Part shown: positions 55,291-64,000 of the stretch, in pieces
Layout: each line of letters opens with the position of its first letter
Position numbering within the stretch: the stretch's first letter is position 1
DNA from: Saccoglossus kowalevskii
Taxonomy: Eukaryota > Hemichordata > Enteropneusta > Harrimaniidae
Length of the DNA: 64,000 bases
Reading direction: 5' to 3'
NCBI RefSeq assembly: GCF_000003605.2
Contig: NW_003107597.1
Location: 38,949 to 102,948, forward strand
The notes under the pieces: model-generated
Told to the model about the DNA's origin: nothing
Database searches by the model: none
What the model saw: only the letters and a program-made list of their open reading frames with translations
Made by a program: the position numbers and the translations under genes

Positions 55291-56640
55291 TACAACCCAA
55301 TAAATTAACTCGATAAACCATTTAATAGATTGTTTTCTTTGTTTACAAATGAGATTCCACAACATTACACAGTTATTGTAATTGAATTGAATGTATGATT
55401 TCATTTCCAAGAAATGTGTACACTTCCTGCTGTATGTTCACAACGTTCGTTTATTCAGCCATCACTTCAACTTTACAACAAACTCTGGGAATAATTAACA
55501 AGAATGGAAACACAGTAAGTAAATCATAATGATGAGAGCACTGTGAACAACTATACTAAATAAAACAAAATCGAATCCCAAACAGATTTGAGTCTAGCGA
55601 ATTTAAGTTGTATAAGGATCGCCGGCACTCGGCGTGCACGCTGAATATTGGAGCAAAAAAATAAAATATTTTAAAAATATTTCCTAATCAATAGTGCTGT
55701 GAACAATTGGTATTTACAGCTACACCTTCAATACCGTAGACAACTTGAAACCGATTGTCAACAAGTGTTTGGTCGATCTTTAGTAGTTCCATGGTCGAAC
55801 CGGTGGAAAAAAGTCGTCATTCACGACCTAAAATGAAATCATCTAAGCCACAATATATGCATGAAAATTATTATGTTCGTTGCATTTAATAAAGTTAAAC
55901 TTACCGAAAAGCCATGTTTTCACCATCGTTTTCTTCGCTAGCATCAGTAGAGTCGGTCATTTTATTTGTTTAAGATTTGATTTGTGACAAACATTTTAAA
56001 ACACTGTGTATAAATAAAAAGTATTTTCTTTAACAGTGTTTTATAATAAATAATTCATGACATCCTTTTATTTTATTTATAGCCTAATCCAAATTAATAC
56101 ATTAGAACACAAGGAACTTGACTTTGATCGTTAAGACTGTGATCTCTTGGTAATATGCTGCATGACCTTGCCGAATGACCTTCCGTGATTCATTTTTCTC
56201 CAGCTTTGAAGCTGAGTTTGCTTCTTTTAGTTGCACCTCTTTTCAGTGCTAGGGTGTACCTTTTTTTGTCAAAATATTACCATGATGTCATCCCCCATAA
56301 TACGATGGAATGCTCTATTATCACTATCACAGTAAATCAGATGTATTTTTAATGCAACTAGCAATTGCTATAAAAACCTTTCGAAAAAAGTTGCGTTGAG
56401 GCATGTGTTTCTATTTTTTTTAGTATTTTCTATATTTTACAAAACATAAATTCACAACATACGATTTTTTCAGCATTTGGACACCCAATATATTGCTATT
56501 TTTTCACTTGTTATAGACAAAATAAAAAAAGAATATAATTAATTAAACCTATGTTTAACTTTTGATTAACGTATCAGTCTCAGTGCTTTCTATCCGACAT
56601 CGCGTTCACACATGTAATCATAAATTTGTAAAGTCCGTAT

Positions 56641-57190
56641 TCATTCAAATGGGACCATTCTATTGCCATCAAATAATCAGCTGATTTATTTATGCAAATA
56701 AAACCGTTCTATTGACACAATGACGTCATGTATTTATACAAATGAAACCATTTCATTGCCACTAATGAAAGAAATATTTATGCAAACGAAAGCATTATAT
56801 TGACACCATGACGTGATTTATTTATGCAAATGAAATCATTTTATTGGCACAATGAAAAAAATATTTATGTAAATGAAACCATTATGATGCTATCAATCAT
56901 TAAAGTGAAGTAGTTATGCAAATGAAACGATTTATGCAAATGAAATCATCTTATTGGCACCAATAAAGTGATGTATTTATGCAAATGAACCCTTTTTATT
57001 GTGACCAATGAAGCGATGTATATATGCAAATGGATTCATTCTATTGATACCAATTGGGTGGTGTAATTATGCAAATGAAACTATCCTATTGACACAAAGA
57101 CAGGATGTATTTATGCAAATGAAATCATCTTAATGGCACCAATAAAGTAATGTAATTATGCAATTGAAACCATTATATTCACACCAATGC
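56641..57190. repeat. 44-45 bp tandem array carrying the POU octamer ATGCAAAT
   Basis: The octamer position recurs at 56692, 56736, 56780, 56824, 56867, 56916, 56934, 56979, 57024, 57069, 57113 and 57158. Spacing is 43-45 bp except for 49 and 18 around 56916-56934. Eight are perfect ATGCAAAT, the others one-base variants. The rest of the unit is ATGAAACCATTCTATTGACA, then CAATGAAGTGATGTATTT. ATGCAAAT is the classical Oct/POU-domain binding site. Whether the array binds such factors is unknown; it may simply be a satellite whose unit happens to include it. Confidence 0.93.
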
Positions 57191-57274
57191 AGTGCCTCGG
57201 CAAATATTTATCTGTTTATTATTTATTTGTTTGTTTATAATATTAATATTAATTTTAGTTGGTTGGGGAGGGTA

Positions 57275-57360
57275 GGCATGCATCATTTCATCATCATAGG
57301 CATACATCCATAGGTATACGTTCATAGGCATATGTTCATATGCATATATCGACTCTCTTG
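57275..57360. repeat. Short CATAGGCATA-type repeat
   Basis: ATAGGCATAC, ATAGGTATACGTTC, ATAGGCATATGTTC and ATATGCATAT follow one another at 14-16 bp spacing, a small degenerate microsatellite. Confidence 0.7.
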
Positions 57361-58742
57361 TATCAAGCGTTATATATAATATATAAACTATAACTATGTA
57401 TAAATATGCATATATTCACTGACACATACAAATGTAGAACTATTTTATTAGACCCAAAGGCTATCCAGAGATAGTTTTTATTGCCCGTATACATGATTAG
57501 ATATTCACAATGTGTCTTCAGGTCATTGCCGAATGTTAATCACATCATACTATTTCCGTGGTTGATGTATGATGGAATGTCTTCATTCACGGCATAATAA
57601 TTCAATCTTTTTCCACTGATATTTTAAAAACACTTAACATGACTAGATACATGTTGGTGCTTAGGTGTTCTAATACAAATCAAAGACACCAAAATGTTTT
57701 CATTGTTGTTACATATATATATGTTAGCAATAACAATGTTCAATTATGTAGATCAGAATGCTTTCACGTTGTCTGTTCTGAACAGCAATTCCAATTTGTT
57801 TGTTTGTTTAATGGGCTAAATATCTCAAATTTTCTCAACACATGATTGCTGTTTCTAATTTTTTCGTAGCTATATTTTGTGTGTTTGCATACAACTAGTG
57901 TATGCATGTTTTTTTGTTGTTCGCGTCATTGATGGATCTAGTTAGATTAAATCAATACAATTGAAGCGTTTGGGAATAGCAGAAAACCCACTTGACTTTA
58001 CTATGGACAATCACATCAATAACTATATTTATGTAAAGTAGATCTAATACTATACTTGATTTGTGGAGTTTTCGAAGAAGCTTAACTAAGGGATTAAGTA
58101 ATATTTCAATGGCAGATGCCATAGTTTTATTACTGAAGTCTGATTTATTTTAAAATTATGAATGATATATTACTTAGGTACTAAATATGTCTCCACAAGT
58201 AATATTGTACTGCAAAACTGGACCAATTTAATTTAATTTAATACAAAATATAGTAATACAGCGAATGTACTTATGGGAGCCTCTTATTCACAAGACGGTA
58301 GTTATAACCATAATGCTTCAGCGTGCAGGGCTAAAAATTGTTAGTTCATTCGACGAATTTTTTTATGGAGACTCAGTACATAACGATATTGTGCACGCGT
58401 TAAATGTATTGTTCGTGAAAAACATCTCCAAATCTGTTTTATGAGCTTGATCCGTAGGGCCGTATTTCTCTTCCAACATCAAACTTTAACTTCTGAGTGG
58501 GTCTCCACATCTAAAAACTATGATTTCATTTTTAATTGAAATCGATACGCAATATCCATTTTGCACAATATTCACAAAGAATTTTCAGTTATCATTTTAT
58601 TGAGTAGGCTAATAGTCGACGAATAAAAGCTTACTTGCGACAAATTTAGTTTTGGCGTGCTTTTAGGTTTATTCTAAGATCATACATGGGGGAATTGAAT
58701 GTTTACCGATATGTGCATTATGCCTGTATCAGTCATCATATC
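57361..58742 (+). other. TRPC-like intron before the large gap
   Basis: No exon or element was recognised. Confidence 0.5.
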
Positions 58743-59678
58743 NNNNNNNNNNNNNNNNNNNNNNNNNNNNNNNNNNNNNNNNNNNNNNNNNNNNNNNNNN
58801 NNNNNNNNNNNNNNNNNNNNNNNNNNNNNNNNNNNNNNNNNNNNNNNNNNNNNNNNNNNNNNNNNNNNNNNNNNNNNNNNNNNNNNNNNNNNNNNNNNNN
58901 NNNNNNNNNNNNNNNNNNNNNNNNNNNNNNNNNNNNNNNNNNNNNNNNNNNNNNNNNNNNNNNNNNNNNNNNNNNNNNNNNNNNNNNNNNNNNNNNNNNN
59001 NNNNNNNNNNNNNNNNNNNNNNNNNNNNNNNNNNNNNNNNNNNNNNNNNNNNNNNNNNNNNNNNNNNNNNNNNNNNNNNNNNNNNNNNNNNNNNNNNNNN
59101 NNNNNNNNNNNNNNNNNNNNNNNNNNNNNNNNNNNNNNNNNNNNNNNNNNNNNNNNNNNNNNNNNNNNNNNNNNNNNNNNNNNNNNNNNNNNNNNNNNNN
59201 NNNNNNNNNNNNNNNNNNNNNNNNNNNNNNNNNNNNNNNNNNNNNNNNNNNNNNNNNNNNNNNNNNNNNNNNNNNNNNNNNNNNNNNNNNNNNNNNNNNN
59301 NNNNNNNNNNNNNNNNNNNNNNNNNNNNNNNNNNNNNNNNNNNNNNNNNNNNNNNNNNNNNNNNNNNNNNNNNNNNNNNNNNNNNNNNNNNNNNNNNNNN
59401 NNNNNNNNNNNNNNNNNNNNNNNNNNNNNNNNNNNNNNNNNNNNNNNNNNNNNNNNNNNNNNNNNNNNNNNNNNNNNNNNNNNNNNNNNNNNNNNNNNNN
59501 NNNNNNNNNNNNNNNNNNNNNNNNNNNNNNNNNNNNNNNNNNNNNNNNNNNNNNNNNNNNNNNNNNNNNNNNNNNNNNNNNNNNNNNNNNNNNNNNNNNN
59601 NNNNNNNNNNNNNNNNNNNNNNNNNNNNNNNNNNNNNNNNNNNNNNNNNNNNNNNNNNNNNNNNNNNNNNNNNNNNNN
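58743..59678. other. Assembly gap (936 N)
   Basis: A run of 936 N, probably a size estimated from paired reads. The open frames that appear to span it are meaningless. An additional TRPC exon in the gap is possible, though the exon phases on either side already fit together. Confidence 0.99.
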
Positions 59679-60021
59679 AATTTTCAAATTTTGGTAAATT
59701 TGTTGGAATGGTAATAATGTTAAGGAGTGAATGTAAAATGATTTACCCTATTATAGTTTTTTTCCAAATAGTAAGATTCAATTTTAGTTATGAATAGGGT
59801 TCTATTGTAAAACGCGTGATTATAGATGATACTACGCGTGACGGGTATACATCATATCAGACATGTCTATGTCATGTCTATGCACAGTGTTCTACGAATT
59901 CTACGAATTCTGCGAATACATCGAGACATTAAACAAAGCACATGCGTTTGAATACAATTAAATTCAAATTATAATCAATCATTTTATTTTTATTCGCCTC
60001 TTTATACATTTTTGTTTTCAG

Positions 60022-60152
60022 ATGTACTGGAAATCCTTGCTTCGGACCGTCGAATTCACCTGGGGGATACGTTGCTGCGAGCCGTGAATGTGGGTTACAC
60101 ACCTGCAGTGGTGTCAATATGTAGATGCCTCAAAGACAGAAATGAACTACCA
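60022..60152 (+). CDS. TRPC-like channel, second coding exon (ankyrin region)
   Basis: The acceptor is TTTGTTTTCAG before 60022 and the donor is CCA|GTAAGT at 60153; it enters in phase 1, completing the Asp codon left by the previous exon, and leaves in phase 0. It encodes VLEILASDRRIHLGDTLLRA and VNVGYTPAVVSICRCL. The GD.LL.A pattern equals the VGDALLHAI of TRPC ankyrin repeat 2. The junction ...SRNL-D-VLEIL matches the family reading NLE..ELL, which supports joining it to the exon at 45051 across a 14.8-kb intron. The remaining channel, including the pore, must lie beyond the window. Confidence 0.8.
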
Positions 60153-60506
60153 GTAAGTCGTCAGCTAGAAAATATACCTTATTCACCATACACCGCAACG
60201 ACCACCGCTCTTTAATTTACAGTGACAAGTTTTGTTAGATATACAATAACCTTGACAATGGATCACAAGTACAAGAGTGGTGTAACAATACATGTGCTTG
60301 ATATTTATGAAAACAAATACTTAATCTGTTACGCACTATTATATTCTTGAAAGTCACAATAGCATTCCATGTGACTATACCCAACATCCTGGTAATATAA
60401 TGACGCATATATATTCATTTATTCATTACACATTACAGGATATCGCATTAACATCAGCCAAATGTGAAACTACACAATAAAGTTAAAAGAGGTTATTAAA
60501 ATCAAA
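60153..60506 (+). other. Start of the TRPC-like intron after exon 2
   Basis: Nothing recognisable. Confidence 0.55.
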
Positions 60507-61704
60507 CTAGCGGTTCCCGGTCCGGTATCCGCGGAGCTGCTTTGTCCCCTGTGCTCCGATGAACTCGCGCGAAATGCAAATGTATGCAAGAATATTCACG
60601 AGCTGAAAATTCAGTGCGGCGCCTCGTTTCGCCAGCAGACTGTAACAAATTGGAAACCCGTTGTTTAACTCCAAAAGAATGTTAATTGCTGTGTGAAAAA
60701 TAAGACAATTTGAACGTAAATAAAAAAATCATGTATACCCGTACGTTTTTACATTTTTAGGACATTGTAGCAAGGTTTTTGCTGACCTATCAACATCGTG
60801 ACTATGCAAATTTGATAAAATCACAGTCACTTGGGGGCTGAAAATCAATAAATACTAATTTTCAAAAAAAAATCATCCGCTATACGTATATAAATAAACA
60901 AGTTGTGAAACACGGCACCTAGTAAATCGACACCCTGTCGGTTTCAAATGTCGATTTCTTACCTTAAAATGCGAAACAAAAATGTTAGAGGAGATCAGGT
61001 GTTACGTTTATAATCAATGTTCATAATCGCTAACTTGGTTTTATTCAAAACTGCACAAATCCTGCGTTTTCTGATAATATCCGACGATTTCATGAACGAA
61101 AATGGCCAGCAGCCAGAATCAAGGGGGATTCGCACAGAGTTCTGGGTAAATCAAGTGCGCATACTCTTTTTCAGCCAATCAGGCGTGCCGTAACAGCGAG
61201 TATTCACAGTTATAATGATAAACACAATTGAATTATATAACGTAATTCATCACATCGTAACTAGGCAACAATTCGTTTTTCTGGAGATCGCGCGAAGAGG
61301 GTGGGGGTCAACTACCCGTCAAACCATCGAGGTCAAACTGCGTGAATATAATTAAGACGCTTTCGCTGACTTGGAAGCACTTGCACCAAAACAAATTGAC
61401 AATCTCTATCAGAACAGGAATTTCAGCTTCCTGAACTTTGAACCAACTTCTATTAATTTTGCAAAAACAGTTGGCAGTTAAACTTTCTAGTTGACTAGTT
61501 GAACCTGCTCGTATTCGGACAGGAAAAATCCGTTTCCGGGTGACCTCATTAAAAGCTAATGAGTGAAATCGGAGCTATTAACCAGGTAATGGGAGATGCG
61601 ATTTATCGTTTTGATTAGTGCAATAAAGCAATATTCTGGAGGCGAAATCAGCGGAACTCCACGGTGGATATGTTAGCTCCGCGGATATCAGACGGAAACT
61701 GCTT
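60507..61704. mobile_element. 1.2-kb inverted-repeat element, possible non-autonomous DNA transposon
   Basis: The left end AGCGGTTCCCGGTCCGG then TATCCGCGGAGCT (60509-60538) is mirrored by AGCTCCGCGGATA then TCAGACGGAAACTGCTT (61675-61704). The inner 13 bases are a perfect inverted match; the outer part is about 60 percent similar. No target duplication or coding capacity was seen. The interior is less AT-rich than its surroundings in places (about 60510-60640 and 61270-61330). Confidence 0.5.
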
Positions 61705-62814
61705 GATTGATTGTGATCACGTCCCTGAGTGTAGTCTACCATGATGTTTAATATATAACAACATATATACATTCATGATAATAATTAAATAAATGACTTA
61801 TGATCAACCTACTCCTAGATGAAATAAATCAAACAAAACGCTTAAATATGGCAATAAAAGTTCAAGATATCAATATTGTCGAGTAGAGAGTTTGACAAAT
61901 ACGGACCACAAAAAAAAAACATTTTTGATCTTCACTCGAACTTTGGAACTAGAAAATTTAAATTGGTGGTCACACATGTATGATGGCCGTAAACGTCATT
62001 GACGTAAATTATTCTTGACTTGACTATCATATGAACATTTTTGCTTACAAATCTTCCAATGGGGATATCGATTATAATACTATCGAAATCCTACTTTAAG
62101 CATATAGACTTCCCTATGTGTTTAGTGCTAAGCTTCTTTGTTAAGTACAACAGCAAATATTCTCCCTGGTGTCCGGAGAGGGAACAGCCAGCACACCTTG
62201 ACGAGGAAAACGTGCAACGCACTGGATTATTTACGTTATCGCGTGTAATACTAGGTTTTGAGGGCTGCCGAATCCAAACAAGTACACTCAAAAAGAACAA
62301 AAAAGCATGCTTTAGAAACATACATATGAAGACGTTGATTTGCCAGTATTTAATCCATTTTAACATCTTGGCTTGGATTAGGCTGCTTATCCTATTGATT
62401 AGCTCTTGAGCTGGCTGATACCAGACGTACAAATCGTGCGTAGAATGCCACAACGCGCGCGTTTCATACAGGATTTAAAAAGAGTAAGCATAAAGGGGTG
62501 CCTCAACTAACATAAAGCACATCTATTTCCTTTAGTCGAAGTATCATATGTGGCACGTAAAACAATGGAGAATGAGTATTTATCTCTTGCAATTTCTATA
62601 CTCTATACTGATTGCGGAAGTCGTTTTTCCCTCACTGAATTAGATCGAAATAATTCATTTTGCAAAAAAAGTAAAAAAAAAAGATGATTGTTCAAACAAT
62701 GTAATAAACCATATATTTTACAAAGCATTAAACAAAATTGATCCCACAAAACGTTGGTTGGAATAATTGTTGAGAAAGCAGGCAAAAATGTTATGTATTC
62801 TGAGAAATCATTAA
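61705..62814 (+). other. Non-coding sequence downstream of the inverted-repeat element
   Basis: The open frames at 62041-62409 (plus) and 62091-62453 (minus) overlap and have no TRPC or other family signature. Confidence 0.5.
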
Positions 62815-62971
62815 AGCGGGAGAGTCTTCACCTACGCACGCGTGGGAATTGAGTCCCAAACAACGATAACAACACACGCTAAAAACGCAAAGGCTCATGG
62901 GTAGACGCTTGTTTGTAAACAATGACACGTTATGTCCATCTGACCCATGAGCAGGTGACGACTCCCCCGCT
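62815..62971. mobile_element. TTAA-flanked MITE, copy 2
   Basis: This 157-bp copy matches the element at 17351-17505 in the same orientation and is flanked by TTAA at 62811-62814 and 62972-62975. Its ends are AGCGGGAGAGTCTTCACCT and AGGTGACGACTCCCCCGCT. The two copies differ at scattered positions, mainly in the outer thirds, so neither looks brand new. Confidence 0.9.
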
Positions 62972-62975
62972 TTAA

Positions 62976-64000
62976 TAATAACGAACTCCTTGAACAAAAA
63001 GGGAATGCGTGCACAGTTCAACATATATTAATAATACAAGTAGGATATTTCAAAATAACTAGAACGCTTACATGAGGTAATTTCGAATTGTCTTATCAAA
63101 ATCCGTAGACTTACAGTCTTTCAAAAAATGCAAAACGAATGGTATGGTAGTATGTGGAATGTTGGAAGACAACCCATTTAGTCTTAAGTGATATGACTTC
63201 CCAGATGTTTCATACTTTTGAGGCAATATGGAAGCATTGGCAATTTCATAATGATCATATATTGAATGATATTGAAATGTCAATGTAAGTTACATGTAAG
63301 GCATGTTTGTGAGAAAGTCATGTGATAATCGACATGTACATTATGTAGATATTTCTGTTGCTTTACATAAATGTGGTCGATGCACGTGTTAGAAATGAAT
63401 CGTATTGGATTTTTAACAATTAGCACATTTTTTTGAATTTCGAGGACGATAAACATTAGCAACTAACTTCTTCGGAAGAGGTAACCGCAATCTCAATTTT
63501 ACCCCCGCCCCCAATTCTATTTATCTTGTATTGTTTGTATTTACATCATAATTATGTTCATTTAACAAATATTCACAAAAGAAAATAATATTGATTCTAA
63601 AGATGTCAGCTAACAGTGCAGACCTTGATTCATCGACTGTAAGTACCGTGATATATCGATTCTGCCCTCGCCTCCGGGATATTGCTTCATTGAACTTGTA
63701 CTAATCAAAACGATAAATCACATCTCAGTGTCATCATCCAATTACGAATCACATTATCTGGTTTAGTCTGACCTATATTTAATTCGATAATGACTTTACT
63801 TTCTCAATTTAATTAGGTTTATTGCGTTCATTATCTATAATCATTTTTGTATAAATAGGTTAATTATTCCATCAACTTGAAATATGGTATCCATTGGGGA
63901 ATATAAATCTCTGCTTCTACTTGTCAGGGAATGATGCATTGTTTTATTTTTTCTTGCTATTTCATCTTATGCTTCCTCTGACCACTGAGGTCATTTGTGA
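62976..64000 (+). other. Right end of the window
   Basis: No gene was recognised with confidence. A 12-codon ATG-to-donor stretch at 63603-63638 (MSANSADLDSST followed by GTAAGT) is discussed as a finding. Confidence 0.5.

Noticed and set aside
58680-59714. Three long open frames over the third gap
   Set aside because: They consist almost entirely of N and have no meaning.

Overview
The window is AT-rich, intron-rich animal DNA assembled with three N gaps (25617-25666, 39390-39439, 58743-59678). Two host genes are supported, both on the plus strand, and almost everything else is intron, old mobile-element sequence or tandem repeat. The protein sequences, the long introns and the mixture of BEL/Pao, DIRS-like, L1/Tx1-like and MITE remains suggest a marine invertebrate. 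A hemichordate or other non-vertebrate deuterostome is my guess, but a lophotrochozoan cannot be excluded.

Region 1 (1-18137) is an NADPH oxidase 5 (NOX5) gene that lacks only its 5' end. Twelve exons, all with GT/AG junctions and compatible phases, give 806 codons and a stop: EF-hands 2-4, six-helix ferric-reductase core with four haem histidines, FAD lobe and NADPH lobe ending in the conserved C-terminal Phe. Its main peculiarity is a long acidic, Ser/Thr-rich linker in exon 8 between the FAD and NADPH lobes, followed by a polybasic patch in exon 9. Introns carry a 56-58 bp tandem repeat at the window start, a cluster of ATTACGTCAT motifs (intron 3), a 26-bp minisatellite of nearly 50 copies (intron 4), a 4.4-kb fold-back DNA transposon with a broken zinc-finger-protein-like cargo gene (intron 10) and a TTAA-flanked MITE (intron 11).

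Region 2 (18138-45050) is a transposon graveyard between genes: a broken BEL/Pao fossil that itself received a 631-bp insertion flanked by 7-bp repeats, a diverged local duplication, two abutting palindromic MITEs, a nearly full-length but broken L1/Tx1-like LINE with ORF1 and ORF2, a transposase-like relic, a palindromic MITE beside a 23-bp tandem array, a promoter-like block with three heat-shock-element-like motifs, a 5'-truncated second LINE and a DIRS-like fossil.

Region 3 (45051-64000) holds the first two coding exons of a TRPC-type channel gene, encoding its N-terminal ankyrin region, separated by a 14.8-kb intron. That intron contains diverged segmental duplications, a 59-bp tandem repeat and an array of about 12 units of 44-45 bp built around the POU octamer ATGCAAAT. 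Past exon 2 lie a 1.2-kb inverted-repeat element and a second copy of the TTAA MITE; no further TRPC exon was found before the window ends. NOX5 is Ca2+-activated and TRPC channels admit Ca2+, but nothing in the sequence shows that the two genes are functionally linked.
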